Assembly: GCF_012563325.1 (NCBI RefSeq)
Contig: NZ_CP046232.1
Coordinates: forward strand, 312,321 to 376,320
Length of the DNA stretch: 64,000 nucleotides
DNA from: Enterobacteriaceae endosymbiont of Plateumaris braccata
GTDB lineage: Bacteria; Pseudomonadota; Gammaproteobacteria; Enterobacterales; Enterobacteriaceae
Direction of reading: 5' to 3'
The position numbers and the translations under genes are program-made. Shown piece after piece: positions 26,658 to 37,508 of this stretch. The notes under the pieces were generated by a model. The model did no database searches and had not been told where the DNA came from. It was given only the letters and a program-made list of their open reading frames with translations. The number at the start of each line of letters is the position of its first letter. Positions within the stretch are counted from its first letter, which is position 1.

Positions 26658-28313
26658 TTAGTTTAATGATTTTATATATATAATTTTATTCAAAATTCTA
26701 ATTTTTTTAAAATTTTTATTTAAAACTTTAGATAATTCAATTGTAGAATATAAAGAAAATAATTTTATATTACCAATATAATGACTATTAATTTCTCCTT
26801 CATTAATCATAGCTCCAACAATATGACGAATTTCAACGCCATCTTTTTTGCCAATATTTATTCTATATAATTTCATATCTTTATTTTTATTTCTATATTT
26901 TTTTTTATATATAATATTTTTATTTTTTAATTTACTATTAAATTTAATAAATCTTGATTGTTTATTATAAAATATCTTTTTTTGAGTAAAGATAGGATCA
27001 GGAGGCACAATTAAAGGTCTGAGACCTTGTGCAATTTTTAATAAAGCTATTGATAATTTTTCTTGATCTAAATTATTTTTAGATTGTAATTTAGATAAAA
27101 TTATTTTATATTTATCTAAATCATTAGATTCTAATTGTTTATTTATTTTTATACCAAATTTTATTAGTCTTTTTTCTGTTAATAACCTAGCATTAGGTAA
27201 AGATACTTCTGAAATATGAAATTTTATTTTATGTTCAATATTTCTTAAAAATCTTTTTTCTCTATTTTCTACAAACATTAAAGCTTTCCCTGTTCTTCCA
27301 GCACGTCCAGTTCTTCCTATACGATGTACATAAGATTCTACATCTATTGGAATATCATAATTGATAACTAAAGATATTCTTTCTACATCTAATCCTCTTG
27401 CAGCAATATCAGTAGCAATTAAAATATCTAAATTACCATTTTTAAATTTATCTAATGTTTGTTCTCTAATTTTTTGATTCATATCTCCATTTAAAGCTGC
27501 ACTATTATAACCAGAATTTTTTAGTATTTCAGAAACTTCAATAGTTGCATATTTAGTACGTACAAAAATTAACGCTGCATCAAAATCTTCAGTTTCAAGA
27601 AATTTTTTAAGAGCATCTATTTTCCTTCCATAAACAGTCCAATAATTTTGATTAATGTCTGGTATAGTATTAATATTTGATGCTATTTTAACTTCATGAG
27701 GATTATTCATGAATTTTTTTGTAATGTTTTTAATTTGTATTGGCATAGTTGCAGAAAATAATGCAATTTGATATCCTTTAGGTATAATAGATATTATATA
27801 CTCTACATCTTCAATGAAACCCATTCTCAACATTTCATCTGCTTCATCTAAAACCAAACTTTTTAAATTTGATAAATTTACAGTACCTCTTTTTATATGA
27901 TCTAATAAACGTCCAGGAGTAGCAACAATTATTTGTGGTCCCAATCTTAATCCTCTTAATTGAATACTGTATGATTGGCCTCCATACAACACTAATACAT
28001 GTACTCCAATCATAAATTTACTAAATAAAGATATAGCTTTTGACACTTGCATTGCTAGCTCTCTAGTAGGAGCTAAAATCAAAATTTGAGTATTTTTATT
28101 AGATACATTAATATTATGTAATAATGGTAAAGAAAAAGCTGCTGTTTTACCACTTCCAGTTTGTGCTATTCCTAATACATCTTTTTTAAAAAGTAAAGGA
28201 GGAATACATTCTTTTTGTATAGGAGATGGTTTAATATATCCTATTGTATTTAATGCTTTTAAGAGATAATTATTTAAACCCAGTTTAGCGAAAGTAATTT
28301 CAACATTAGTCAT
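26658..28313 (-). CDS. deaD: ATP-dependent RNA helicase DeaD/CsdA
   Basis: A DEAD-box helicase for ribosome assembly and RNA decay. The Q motif ([12 protein letters not shown]), [40 protein letters not shown] and [11 protein letters not shown] are all present. The dimerisation and RNA-binding domain with [10 protein letters not shown] and YIGNIKLF follows, but the E. coli glycine/arginine-rich tail is missing (about 551 residues against 629). I took the ATG at 28313, matching the family N-terminus; a GTG at 28322 is nearer the AAGAGG site and cannot be excluded. nlpI, between pnp and deaD in E. coli, is absent. Confidence 0.95.
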   Translation of the reverse strand: MTNVEITFAKLGLNNYLLKALNTIGYIKPSPIQKECIPPLLFKKDVLGIAQTGSGKTAAFSLPLLHNINVSNKNTQILILAPTRELAMQVSKAISLFSKFMIGVHVLVLYGGQSYSIQLRGLRLGPQIIVATPGRLLDHIKRGTVNLSNLKSLVLDEADEMLRMGFIEDVEYIISIIPKGYQIALFSATMPIQIKNITKKFMNNPHEVKIASNINTIPDINQNYWTVYGRKIDALKKFLETEDFDAALIFVRTKYATIEVSEILKNSGYNSAALNGDMNQKIREQTLDKFKNGNLDILIATDIAARGLDVERISLVINYDIPIDVESYVHRIGRTGRAGRTGKALMFVENREKRFLRNIEHKIKFHISEVSLPNARLLTEKRLIKFGIKINKQLESNDLDKYKIILSKLQSKNNLDQEKLSIALLKIAQGLRPLIVPPDPIFTQKKIFYNKQSRFIKFNSKLKNKNIIYKKKYRNKNKDMKLYRINIGKKDGVEIRHIVGAMINEGEINSHYIGNIKLFSLYSTIELSKVLNKNFKKIRILNKIIYIKSLN

Positions 28314-28465
28314 GTAATACACATGCCTCTTAAATTTATAATATAAAAAAAATATAAATAAAAACTATTTTTTTAATAAATAATGAAAAATAAATTATTT
28401 TGTAAAAATATATTAATTTATAAAATAACAATTTTTATATTCAAAATAATAAAATTGAAAATATA

Positions 28466-28507
28466 ATTTGTAATTATGTTATTAAAAATAAAAACATAAT
28501 CACAAAT
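28466..28507 (-). terminator. Distal hairpin downstream of pnp
   Basis: Arms 28466-28480 and 28493-28507 pair over 15 positions with a single mismatch around a 12-nt loop. It is the only one of the three post-pnp hairpins that contains G-C pairs. It may end read-through from the nusA-pnp operon before deaD. Confidence 0.4.
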
Positions 28508-28559
28508 ATTTCAAATTATTAATATAAAATTAAATGATAATATAATTATTATTGATTTA

Positions 28560-28604
28560 AATAATAATTATTTAAATAATAATTATTATTAAATAATTAT
28601 TATT
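28560..28604 (-). terminator. Second hairpin downstream of pnp, A/T only
   Basis: A perfect 16-bp stem, 28560-28575 with 28589-28604, around a 13-nt loop that can itself fold. There are no G or C bases. It lies 42 bp after the pnp stop. Confidence 0.4.
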
Positions 28605-28613
28605 ATCTATTAT

Positions 28614-28640
28614 AAATAATAATTTTATAAATTATTATTT
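28614..28640 (-). terminator. First hairpin immediately after the pnp stop
   Basis: A perfect 12-bp stem, 28614-28625 with 28629-28640, and a 3-nt loop, starting 5 bp beyond the pnp stop codon. The position suits a 3'-end stabiliser or terminator of the long nusA-pnp operon. Confidence 0.45.
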
Positions 28641-28645
28641 TAATA

Positions 28646-30736
28646 TTAGATTTTTTCTGTAGCTGCTTTCATACTTAATCTTATACGTCCTTGTCTATCA
28701 ATTTCCATAACTTTTACAAAAACTTTTTGCGATAATTTTAAATAATCGCTAATTTTAGTAACATGTTTATTGGTAATTTGTGATATATGAACTAATCCTT
28801 CTTTACCATTACCTATAGCAATAAAAGCACCAAAATCTACAATACGTATTACTTTACCATTATAAATTTTACCTACTTCTATATCTGCTGTAATTTCTTT
28901 TATACGACGAATAGCAAATTGAATTTGTGAATTATTTTTAGCAGCTATTTTAATAATACCACTATCTTCAATTTCTATAATTGTATCTGTTTCTTCAGTT
29001 AAAGCTCTAATCACAGATCCTCCCTTACCTATCATATCTTTAATTTTTTCTGGATTAATTTTTACAGTATGTATTCTAGGGGCAAATTCTGATATATTTT
29101 TTTTAGGTAAGGAAATTACTTGTTTCATAATTTCTAAAATATGTAATCTAGCTATTTTAGCTTTAATTAATGCTAATTTAATTATTTCATAGGTAACACC
29201 AGCAATTTTAATATCCATTTGTAGTGCTGTAATTCCTTCATATGTTCCAGCAACTTTAAAATCCATATCTCCTAAATGATCTTCATCACCTAATATATCT
29301 GATAATATAATAAAATTATTTTTATTTTTAAATAATCCCATAGATATACCAGCAACTGCATTTTTTATAGGTATTCCTGCATCCATCATTGCTAATGATG
29401 CACCACATACTGATGCCATAGAAGAAGATCCATTAGATTCTGTTATTTCTGATACAACTCTTATTGTATAAGGAAATTCTTCTATATTTGGCATAACTGG
29501 AATTATTGCTTTTTTAGCTAAATGTCCATGACCAATTTCACGTCTTTTAGGCGATCCTAATATTCCAATTTCACCTACAGCATAAGAAGGAAAATTATAG
29601 TGAAAAATAAAATTATTTGTTCTATCTCCTAGTAAATCATCTAAAATTTGTGCATCTCTTGTTGTTCCTAAAGTAGCACTAACTAAAGATTGTGTTTCAC
29701 CTCTTGTAAATAAAGCAGAACCATGAGTACGAGGTAATATTCCTGTACGTACATCTAAATCACGAATCATATCATGTTTTCGTCCATCAATACGTAAATC
29801 ATCATTAAATAATTTCTTTTTAAGAATATCTCTTTCTAATTCATAAAAAACTCCATTAATATGATTATTAGAAATATTATTGTATTCAGTTTGTATTAAT
29901 GTATTTATATTTAATTTAATTGAATTAATTTCATTAATTCTATTTTTCTTTTCTTTAATAGAATAAGCATTTTTTAAAGATTTTTTAGAAAGAAAAATAA
30001 TTTTTTTTTCTATTTCTTTATCAATTTTAGTAAATTTACATTCAAAATGCTTTTTATTATTTTTATCTATAAATTTTTGAATATTATTTATTAATATTTG
30101 TTGTTTATTATGTCCAAATATTATTGCATTTAATATTTGATCTTCATTTAATGAAGAAGCTTGAGCTTCAACCATTAAAATTTCATTTTTAGTAACACTA
30201 ACAACTAAATCTAATTGACTATGTTTCATATTTTCTGTAGTAGGGTTTAAAACATATTGATTATTAATATATCCAACTCTTGAACTACCAAGAAGTCCAT
30301 TAAATGGTATACCAGATAAAGATAAAACAACTGATGTACCAATAATAGCTACTATATCAGGGTAAATAGATGGATCTACAGACATAACAGTCGCAGTAAT
30401 CTGAACTTCATTGAAAAAATTTTTTACAAATAACGGTCTTATAGATCTGTCAATTAAACGAGAAGTTAATATTTCTCCTTCACTTTGTCTGCCTTCTCTT
30501 CTAAAAAAAGAACCTGGAATACGTCCAGCTGCATATGATCTTTCTTGATAATTTACAGATAATGGAAAAAAATCTTGATCTGATTTTATATTTTCATTTA
30601 CCATTAAAGTAACAAAAACAGTTGTATCATCAATACTTATCATTACTGCAGAAGTAGCTTGTCGTGCTATCATTCCTGTTTCAATAGTTACAATATTATT
30701 ACCATATTGAAATCTATGAATAATTGGATTTAACAA
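28646..30736 (-). CDS. pnp: Polynucleotide phosphorylase
   Basis: A 3'-5' phosphorolytic exoribonuclease and degradosome partner. It has 696 residues (711 in E. coli): two RNase PH folds (FFRREGR and DRSIRPLF in the first; [11 protein letters not shown] and [16 protein letters not shown] segments in the second), a KH domain with [13 protein letters not shown], and an S1 domain with [10 protein letters not shown]. Only the extreme C-terminal tail is shorter. It is last in the nusA-infB-rbfA-truB-rpsO-pnp series. In E. coli its mRNA leader is processed by RNase III; nothing comparable could be assigned here. Confidence 0.97.
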   Translation of the reverse strand: MLNPIIHRFQYGNNIVTIETGMIARQATSAVMISIDDTTVFVTLMVNENIKSDQDFFPLSVNYQERSYAAGRIPGSFFRREGRQSEGEILTSRLIDRSIRPLFVKNFFNEVQITATVMSVDPSIYPDIVAIIGTSVVLSLSGIPFNGLLGSSRVGYINNQYVLNPTTENMKHSQLDLVVSVTKNEILMVEAQASSLNEDQILNAIIFGHNKQQILINNIQKFIDKNNKKHFECKFTKIDKEIEKKIIFLSKKSLKNAYSIKEKKNRINEINSIKLNINTLIQTEYNNISNNHINGVFYELERDILKKKLFNDDLRIDGRKHDMIRDLDVRTGILPRTHGSALFTRGETQSLVSATLGTTRDAQILDDLLGDRTNNFIFHYNFPSYAVGEIGILGSPKRREIGHGHLAKKAIIPVMPNIEEFPYTIRVVSEITESNGSSSMASVCGASLAMMDAGIPIKNAVAGISMGLFKNKNNFIILSDILGDEDHLGDMDFKVAGTYEGITALQMDIKIAGVTYEIIKLALIKAKIARLHILEIMKQVISLPKKNISEFAPRIHTVKINPEKIKDMIGKGGSVIRALTEETDTIIEIEDSGIIKIAAKNNSQIQFAIRRIKEITADIEVGKIYNGKVIRIVDFGAFIAIGNGKEGLVHISQITNKHVTKISDYLKLSQKVFVKVMEIDRQGRIRLSMKAATEKI

Positions 30737-30819
30737 AATAAATATCCTTAAAAATAATTTTTTATTATAGATATAAAAATTTTAATTTAAAAAAATATTA
30801 ATAATTATTAATAAATTAT

Positions 30820-31089
30820 TTATTTTCTTAAGCTTAAATTTTCAATTAATAAGTTATACTTGATTAAATTCTTTTTTTTAAAATAATCTAACAATTTTCT
30901 TCTATGTGAAATCATATTTAAAAGTCCATGACGACTATGATGATCTTTTTTATGTATTAAAAAATGTTTTTGTAAATAGTTAATTTTAAATGTTAATAAA
31001 GCTATTTGTATTTTCGTTGATCCTTTATCATTATGATGATTTCCATATTTTTTAATAATTTTTATCTTTTTTTCTTTATTTAAAGACAT
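30820..31089 (-). CDS. rpsO: 30S ribosomal protein S15
   Basis: Binds the 16S rRNA central domain. It has 89 residues as in E. coli. The family segments DKGSTKIQIALLT, HKKDHHSRHGLL and RRKLLDYF are intact. It lies between truB and pnp in the universal order, 50 bp after truB. In E. coli S15 represses its own mRNA through a leader pseudoknot. The 50-bp leader here is too AT-rich to judge. Confidence 0.97.
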   Translation of the reverse strand: MSLNKEKKIKIIKKYGNHHNDKGSTKIQIALLTFKINYLQKHFLIHKKDHHSRHGLLNMISHRRKLLDYFKKKNLIKYNLLIENLSLRK

Positions 31090-31139
31090 AACCTAACTCC
31101 ATTAAATTATTTATAAATGAATAACTATTCATATTAAAA

Positions 31140-32065
31140 TTAATTTTTAATATTCATTAATTTATATTTTATTATGTAATTGTTATTATCAATTTTACAA
31201 ATTCCTAAAAATCTATATTTATTATAAATACGAAAAATATTATTATTATTAATATTAATATTTATTTTCATTTTTTTACCATTTTTAAGATTATCAATTA
31301 AATTTTCAGATAATATTAACTTTGGAAAATTATTTAATATATAATCTGTAGGTAATAATAATTTATCTAATAATAAAATATTATTACAATTTTTTATTAA
31401 ATTATCTAATATTCCTATTGTAACAATATTTTTATTAAAAATAGTAAAATGAGATATTTTAATTCTACGTAATGTAACTACATGTGCTCCACAATTTAAT
31501 TGATCTCCTATATTATCAATAATAGTACGAATATAAGTTCCTTTAGAACAATGTATTTTTAATTTTATCTCATTTGATTTAAAAGAAATCAATTGTAACT
31601 GATAAATAGTTACCTCACGTTCATTTAATGATATATTAATTCCAGCTCTAGCATATTTATAAAGAGGAATACCTTTATATTTTATTGCAGAATACATAGT
31701 TGGAATTTGTTTTATTTTTCCTCGAAATAAAGATAAAACATCTTCTAATTTTTTTTGAGAAAATTTAATTTTTTTTTTTTTATAATAATACCATCTTTAT
31801 CAGCAGTATTTGTTTTTTCACCTAATCGAGCTTTAACAATATATATTTTATCCGAATTAATTAAATAACTTGTAAATTTAGTTGTTTCTCCTAAACATAT
31901 AGGAAGCAACCCACTAGCTAATGGATCTAAAGTTCCTGTATGTCCTGCTTTTTTAGCTTTATATATATATTTTATATATTGGAGAATTTTATTTGATGTA
32001 TATCCTATAGGTTTATCTAATAATAATAAACCATTAATATGGCGTTTGTTTATAACTTTTTTCAT
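31140..32065 (-). pseudogene. truB: tRNA pseudouridine-55 synthase TruB, frame broken at a 13-A tract (possibly rescued)
   Basis: TruB makes pseudouridine 55 in the T loop of tRNAs. The gene is split. A 5' frame of 106 codons (from 32065) carries KPIGYTSN, the catalytic aspartate in TLDPLASG, and [14 protein letters not shown], then stops just after a run of thirteen A. A 3' frame (ending 31140) carries MYSAIKYKG, CSKGTYIRTI and CGAHVVTLRRI. Adding one A to the run joins them perfectly through [12 protein letters not shown] and KQIPTMYSAIK, giving 308 residues (314 in E. coli). Transcript or ribosome slippage on the tract could supply this. A sequencing miscount is the alternative. Neither half alone should be active. 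Confidence 0.9.
31769..31781. repeat. 13-bp homopolymer (A13 on the coding strand of truB)
   Basis: Thirteen T on the plus strand, thirteen A in the truB sense strand, the longest homopolymer I noticed inside a gene here. The truB reading frame changes exactly here; fourteen A would restore it, twelve would create an immediate TAA. Confidence 0.95.
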
Positions 32066-32086
32066 ATTGTAAAAAATCTAAATATA

Positions 32087-32455
32087 TTATATTTTTTGCA
32101 TATTAATATTATTAATAATATTAATAATATGTCTTCCTTTTTCTAAAGAAAAATCAGGAAGAAATATTAATTTTGGTATATTACGTAATATTATTTTTTT
32201 TTTCAAAATGTATCTAATATAACCTGTAATATTATTTAAGTAATAAATTGTTTTTTTAAAATTATTATTTATTTCATCTCTATATGGTAACATTATAAAT
32301 ATCTTTGCAAAAGACAAATCTTTTGATATTAATAAATCGGTAATAGTTATAAATTTATTTATACGAGGATCAGAAATATTTTGTTGTAAAATATCAGATA
32401 TTTTTTTTTTTAGTTCTTTAGAAATTCTTGATTGACGATATAGATATTCTATCAT
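32087..32455 (-). CDS. rbfA: Ribosome-binding factor A
   Basis: A late 16S rRNA 5'-end maturation factor with a KH-type fold. It has 122 residues (133 in E. coli). SRISKELKKKISDILQ at the N-terminus, DPRI and LSFAKIFI in the core, and LRNIPKLIFLPD mark the family. The C-terminal tail, dispensable for the fold in E. coli, is shortened. It stands between infB (39 bp) and truB (21 bp) as in all enterobacteria. Confidence 0.95.
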   Translation of the reverse strand: MIEYLYRQSRISKELKKKISDILQQNISDPRINKFITITDLLISKDLSFAKIFIMLPYRDEINNNFKKTIYYLNNITGYIRYILKKKIILRNIPKLIFLPDFSLEKGRHIINIINNINMQKI

Positions 32456-32494
32456 TATTTATATTACCTTTATTATAATATTTAATTAACTATT

Positions 32495-34996
32495 TTATTT
32501 AACTTCAATGTTTTCATATGCCTCTATATTATCTCCTATACAAATATCATTATAATGTTTAATACTAATACCACACTCCATTCCATTACGAACTTCATTT
32601 ACATTATCTTTAAATCTTTTTAAAGATTCTAATATCCCTTTATGGATAATATTATTATTTCTTATTAAATGTATTAAATTATGACGTTTAATTATTCCTT
32701 TTGACACAGTGCATCCTGCAATTACTCCAATTTTTGTAATTTTAAAAACATTTTTTACTTTTGCTGATCCTAATAATTTATATTTATATTCAGGAGATAA
32801 AATATTATTTATAGATTTTTGTATTTCATCAATTAAATTATAAATTATAGAAAAATATCTGATATTTATATTTTCTGTTTTAATTATATTACAAGCACTA
32901 TTATTAGCTTTTACATTAAAACCAATAATCATAACATTATTTGATGTCGCTAGTGCTAAAGCAACATCTGTTTCAGTAATTGAACCTACACCTGAACTAA
33001 TAATTTTTATGTTTATTTTATCATTAGATAAATTTATTAATATATCTTTAATAACTTCTACTGTTCCTTGTGAATTTCCTTTCAATAATATATTTAATTC
33101 ACAAATTTTATTTTTATCTAATTCTAAAAAAATATTTTTAAATTTTTTTTGTTGATTAGCTATTTTAAATTCACGTGATTTATTTTTTCTATATATAGCA
33201 ACTTCTTTAGCTTTTTTCTCATTTTGAACTACTATTAAAGTTTCTCCTGCAAAAGGCATACCAGATAAACCTAAAATTTCTATAGGAGTCGAAGGACCAG
33301 CTTGTAATACTTCTATTCCTTTTTCATTACGTAGTCCTCTTATACGTCCATATTCAAAACCACATAATACAATATCACCTTTATTTAAAATACCTTCTCT
33401 AACTAAGATATTAGCTATAGATCCTCTTCCTTTATCTAAATAAGATTCAATAACTACACCTTTGGCCATACCCTTATTAATAGCTTTTAATTCTAAAATT
33501 TCTGCTTGTAATAAAATAGCATTTAATAAATCATCAATTCCTGTTCCTAATCTTGCAGAAATATTAATAAATATATTATTACCACCCCATGATTCAGAGA
33601 TAATATTATGTTTACTTAATTGATTTTTAATATTTTCGATATTTGATGTAGTTTTATCTATTTTATTAATAGCAATAATTATTGGAACTTGAGCTAATTT
33701 AGCATGTTGAATAGCTTCTATAGTTTGTGGCATAACACCATCATCAGCTGCTACTACCAAAATTATAATATCTGTAATTTGTGTTCCTCTTGATCTCATT
33801 AAGGTAAAAGCAGAATGTCCAGGAGTATCTATAAATGTAATATTTTTATTATTTTTTAATTGGACTTGATAAGCTCCTATATTTTGTGTTATACCTCCAA
33901 TTTCATTAGAAACTATTTTACTAGAACGAATATAATCTAATAAAGAAGTTTTTCCATGATCTACATGTCCCATAATAGTAACTATAGGAGCTCTAGTAAT
34001 TGGTATTTCATTTATATTATTACGATCATTAATTAATGAAGTTTCTAAATCATTTTCATTATGTAATATAACTTTATGACCCATTTTTTCTGCTATTAAT
34101 TTAGCAGTTTTTTGATTTAAAAATTGGTTAATATCTAATGATTTTTCTCCTATGTCTATCATAGTTTTTATAATTTGTGAACTTTTAACAGCCATCTTAT
34201 TAGCTAATTTTATTATGCTAATAGTTTCATTAATAATAACATCTCGATTTATATTTTTAGTAGGTTTATAAAAATTTTGATATAAAATATGAGAATTATT
34301 TTTATTTTTAGTAATATTTCTAATATTAGAATAAATTTTTTGATTTTCTTTATCTATCTTATTGTTTTTATAAAATTTTTTTTTACGAGTAATTTTATTA
34401 CTTTGCATATGATAATTTAAATTTTTATTTTTTTCATTTGAATTTTGTTTATTATAAGAATTTTTTACAAAAGAATATTTTCTATTATTTATTTTAAACT
34501 TATTTTCTATTTTGTTATTTATTGTATTATTTTTTTTATGTTGAATGTTATTTTGAAAATTTATTTTATTTTTTTTTTGTATATCAATTTTTGATATTTG
34601 TTGTTTTTTTTCTATTATCAAGTTATTTTTTTTATCAATAGATTTAATTTCTTTGTTTTCAATAATATTTTTTATATTACTCTCAGCATGAGCTGCCATT
34701 TTAGTATTTTTTAAGAAATATTTTTTTTTACGTATTTCAACTTTTACAGTTTTATTTTGACCTTTATTATTTTGTATATTTAAAATACTATGTGTTTTTT
34801 TTCGTAAAGTTAATTTTTTAATAAATTTATTTTCTATATTATTTAAATATAAAAGTAACTTTTCTTGTTCTTTTTGATTTATAAAATCGTTTTCTAACTT
34901 AATAATACCAATATCATAAAATTTTTGAATTAAATCTTTTACTGACATTTGAATTTCAACAGCTAAAGATTTTACAGTTATATTATTAACTATCAT
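32495..34996 (-). CDS. infB: Translation initiation factor IF-2
   Basis: A GTPase that places initiator tRNA on the 30S subunit. It has 833 residues (890 in E. coli). The N-terminal IF2N motif ([16 protein letters not shown]) is followed by a lysine/asparagine-rich linker (about 60-260) that replaces the E. coli charged linker. The G domain follows: [11 protein letters not shown] near 342, [12 protein letters not shown]; then domains II-IV with a second beta-barrel and the C-terminal fMet-binding domain ending [11 protein letters not shown]. The methionyl initiator tRNA gene lies upstream in the same cluster. The body is fully conserved. Confidence 0.97.
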   Translation of the reverse strand: MIVNNITVKSLAVEIQMSVKDLIQKFYDIGIIKLENDFINQKEQEKLLLYLNNIENKFIKKLTLRKKTHSILNIQNNKGQNKTVKVEIRKKKYFLKNTKMAAHAESNIKNIIENKEIKSIDKKNNLIIEKKQQISKIDIQKKNKINFQNNIQHKKNNTINNKIENKFKINNRKYSFVKNSYNKQNSNEKNKNLNYHMQSNKITRKKKFYKNNKIDKENQKIYSNIRNITKNKNNSHILYQNFYKPTKNINRDVIINETISIIKLANKMAVKSSQIIKTMIDIGEKSLDINQFLNQKTAKLIAEKMGHKVILHNENDLETSLINDRNNINEIPITRAPIVTIMGHVDHGKTSLLDYIRSSKIVSNEIGGITQNIGAYQVQLKNNKNITFIDTPGHSAFTLMRSRGTQITDIIILVVAADDGVMPQTIEAIQHAKLAQVPIIIAINKIDKTTSNIENIKNQLSKHNIISESWGGNNIFINISARLGTGIDDLLNAILLQAEILELKAINKGMAKGVVIESYLDKGRGSIANILVREGILNKGDIVLCGFEYGRIRGLRNEKGIEVLQAGPSTPIEILGLSGMPFAGETLIVVQNEKKAKEVAIYRKNKSREFKIANQQKKFKNIFLELDKNKICELNILLKGNSQGTVEVIKDILINLSNDKINIKIISSGVGSITETDVALALATSNNVMIIGFNVKANNSACNIIKTENINIRYFSIIYNLIDEIQKSINNILSPEYKYKLLGSAKVKNVFKITKIGVIAGCTVSKGIIKRHNLIHLIRNNNIIHKGILESLKRFKDNVNEVRNGMECGISIKHYNDICIGDNIEAYENIEVK

Positions 34997-35030
34997 GCTG
35001 TTTACTCCTCTATTTAAAAAAGTAATTTAG

Positions 35031-36530
35031 TTATACATTATTTTTTTTATTAAACCAACAAATATTACGAGCAGACATAATTATTTTCCCTGCTTGTTCT
35101 TTTTTTAAACTATTTATATCAGATAAATCTTCAATACTTTGTTCAGCTAAATCTTCTATAGAGAGTATTCCTTTAACCTTTAATAAAATAGCTAATTTTT
35201 TATTCATTCCTTCAATATTTAATAAATTTTTATCTAACTGTTTATTATATTGTATATTATTTATTAAAGATAAATTTTGTAAATTATATTTAGCTAATTC
35301 TTGTATTTTTTTCAATTTATCTATAGATAAATTAAACTTATTAGTTAATTTATATAATTCATTAATAGGTATATATGTTAATTCTTCTATAGTAGAAAAA
35401 CCTGATGCAACTAATTGCATAGCTAAATTTTTATCAATTTTTAAATTTTTTATAAACATATTTACAATAGCATTATTTTCTTCTTTATGTTTGTTTTGTA
35501 ATTCATTATTAGTCATAACATTTAATTCCCAGCCGCTTAATTGTGAAGCTAAACGAATATTTTGACCATTACGACCAATAGCTTTTGCCAGATTTTCCTC
35601 TTCTACAGCAATATCAATGGCATGATTATCTTCATCCACTACTATTGATGATACATCAGCTGGAGACATAGCATTAATAACAAATTGAGCTGGATTTTGA
35701 TCCCATAAAACAATATCAATTCTTTCTCCATTTAATTCATTAGATATAGCTTGTACTCTAGCACCTCTCATTCCAACACATGCACCTACAGGATCTATAC
35801 GTTTATCATTAGTTTTTACTGCTATTTTTGCTCTATAACCAGGATCTCTTGCCGCAGCTATAATTTCAATTAATCCTTCATTTATTTCAGGAACTTCAAT
35901 TTTAAATAATTCAATTAACATTTTAATTTTTGATCTACTAATAAATAGTTGAGGGCCACGTAATACTACTTTTATAGAAAAAAGAAGACCTTTAATTCTA
36001 TCTCCAATTCTAAAATTTTCTCTAGGTAACATATCTTCACGTAAAATAGTAGCTTCTACATTATTACCTAAATCTAAAATTAGATAAGTTTTATTTGTTT
36101 TTTTTACAATACCATTTAAAATTTTTCCTTCTTTTTTTCTAAATTGTTCAATAGTTACAGCTTTTTCTGCTTCTCTAACTTTATGTACGATAACTTGTTT
36201 AGCAATTTGTGTAGTTATTCGATTAAAATCAATAGAAGTAATTTTATCATAGATATAATCTCCTATATTTAACGAATTATCTTCAATACGTGCTGCATCC
36301 AATGTAATTTCTTTAGTAGGATAATGAACTTCTTTTACAATTAACCATTTTCTAAATGTTTGAAAACTTCCATTTTTTCGATTAATATTTACATATACTT
36401 CTATATCTTGTTCATATTTTTTTTTTGTTGCACTTGTTAATGCACTTTCTATTGCTTCAAATATTTTTTCACGAGGTAAAGATTTTTCATTAGAAACTGC
36501 TTCAACTACAGCTAATATTTCTTTGTTCAT
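35031..36530 (-). CDS. nusA: Transcription termination/antitermination factor NusA
   Basis: Binds RNA polymerase and modulates pausing and termination. The family N-terminus [16 protein letters not shown] starts at the ATG at 36530, preceded by GAGGATAACTAGG; a frame extension to 36545 is unsupported. Length is 499 residues (495 in E. coli). It has an N-terminal polymerase-binding domain, an S1 domain, two KH domains ([15 protein letters not shown] and [18 protein letters not shown]) and both acidic C-terminal repeats (the last ending ARNICWF). rimP, normally just upstream, is missing. infB follows after 34 bp. Confidence 0.97.
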   Translation of the reverse strand: MNKEILAVVEAVSNEKSLPREKIFEAIESALTSATKKKYEQDIEVYVNINRKNGSFQTFRKWLIVKEVHYPTKEITLDAARIEDNSLNIGDYIYDKITSIDFNRITTQIAKQVIVHKVREAEKAVTIEQFRKKEGKILNGIVKKTNKTYLILDLGNNVEATILREDMLPRENFRIGDRIKGLLFSIKVVLRGPQLFISRSKIKMLIELFKIEVPEINEGLIEIIAAARDPGYRAKIAVKTNDKRIDPVGACVGMRGARVQAISNELNGERIDIVLWDQNPAQFVINAMSPADVSSIVVDEDNHAIDIAVEEENLAKAIGRNGQNIRLASQLSGWELNVMTNNELQNKHKEENNAIVNMFIKNLKIDKNLAMQLVASGFSTIEELTYIPINELYKLTNKFNLSIDKLKKIQELAKYNLQNLSLINNIQYNKQLDKNLLNIEGMNKKLAILLKVKGILSIEDLAEQSIEDLSDINSLKKEQAGKIIMSARNICWFNKKNNV

Positions 36531-36891
36531 CCTAGTTATCCTCAAACCTAAAATTTTATATAATAGAGAACTAGATTAGCTTGATTAAAATATCATTGAT
36601 CTAATTAATAATACTATTAATTATTAAAAAAATTATTTTAATGATAAATATTAATTTTTTATGAAATTTAATTTTAAATAATTAAACTTATTTTATTTAC
36701 AAGTATATATAAAACATATTTTTATTACTCCTCTTTAAAAAAATTATTATTAATAATAATTTTATATAAAACAAACAATTATTTTTAAATAATTTTGCAT
36801 AAAATTCAATAATTAAATTACTAAATTTATATTTATTTTTTATAATTAAATTAATATTATTAATTAGATATGAGAACTTAATTGATAGAAA
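36531..36891 (-). other. Gene-free gap at the rimP position (tRNA-fMet to nusA)
   Basis: 361 bp where E. coli has rimP. It holds a 24-bp perfect A/T palindrome (36740-36763). It also holds a strong ribosome-binding sequence AGAGGAG (36728-36734, minus strand), 10 nt ahead of an ATG at 36717 that opens only six codons (MFYIYL) before TAA. No RimP-like translation is recognisable in any frame. The remaining sequence is A/T filler plus the nusA leader. Confidence 0.5.
36740..36763 (-). terminator. 24-bp perfect palindrome downstream of tRNA-fMet
   Basis: Bases 36740-36751 are the exact reverse complement of 36752-36763, A/T only. It lies 129 bp after the tRNA-fMet 3' end and just before the AGAGGAG site. 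It could separate tRNA transcripts from nusA-operon mRNA. Confidence 0.4.
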
Positions 36892-36968
<77 letters not shown>

Positions 36969-37026
36969 TCTACTTAGCGATATTATATATGATATATTAA
37001 AAATATAAAATATTTTAGTAAAACTC

Positions 37027-37114
37027 TGGTACCGAAGACGGGATTTGAACCCGTAAACCCATAAAAGGGCACTACCACCTCAAGGTAGCGTGTTTACCAT
37101 TTCACCACCTCGGT
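37027..37114 (-). tRNA. leuU: tRNA-Leu (GAG)
   Basis: 88-nt class II tRNA on the minus strand. The acceptor is ACCGAGG/CTTCGGT with one G-U pair. The anticodon loop TTGAGGT gives GAG, and the variable arm GCCC...GGGT is stable. CCA is encoded (37027-37029). It keeps the E. coli secG-leuU-metY order. Confidence 0.97.
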
Positions 37115-37159
37115 TCTACTAAATAAATATTTTTTATAAATTAATATAATTATTTGTTG

Positions 37160-37399
37160 TTATAATATTTTTTTATGATTGTTTAAATTACCTAATATTA
37201 AACTAATAATAAAAAAAAATATGACTAAAATAAAAATAGATCTAGTTACAATTTTATTGGTAGTATTAGTATTTAAAAAAGATTTCGAATTATTCGCATA
37301 ATAACTACTAATATCAACAATATTATTATTTTGTATCATAATTAAACTAATTAATATAATTGATATTAAAACAAATAAAACTAAAAATAATTTATACAC
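37160..37399 (-). CDS. secG: SecG, protein-export translocase subunit
   Basis: A small inner-membrane partner of SecYE. Two hydrophobic segments (about residues 4-22 and 52-72) flank a polar loop, and the conserved ends SLIMIQ and FFIISLILGNLN match E. coli. I favour the GTG at 37399 because MYKLFLVLFVLI aligns with the family start; a TTG at 37411 would add four residues. It is about 79 residues against 110, having lost the C-terminal alanine/proline-rich tail and the glycine-rich loop. It stands between ftsH and leuU; folP and glmM, between ftsH and secG in E. coli, are missing. Confidence 0.88.
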   Translation of the reverse strand: MYKLFLVLFVLISIILISLIMIQNNNIVDISSYYANNSKSFLNTNTTNKIVTRSIFILVIFFFIISLILGNLNNHKKIL

Positions 37400-37508
37400 A
37401 AAACATACCAAATTAAATTTTAATATAGATTATATCTAATAATATATTATATATATTTAATTTACAATATATTTTAATACTTTTTTAAAATTTATAATAC
37501 TTAATAAA

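Larger units (their letters stand above)
28323..28645 (-). other. Gene-free gap between pnp and deaD with three hairpins
   Basis: 323 bp at the site where E. coli has nlpI. No trace of that gene is recognisable. Reading the minus strand from the pnp stop, it contains a 12-bp stem (28614-28640), a 16-bp stem (28560-28604) and a 15-bp stem with one mismatch (28466-28507). The remainder is A/T filler up to the deaD ribosome-binding site AAGAGG. Confidence 0.55.

Noticed and set aside
34300..34800. Lysine/asparagine-rich low-complexity stretch in infB as a possible insertion
   Set aside because: It occupies the normal variable linker of IF-2 and overall length is close to the family, so it is drift in composition.
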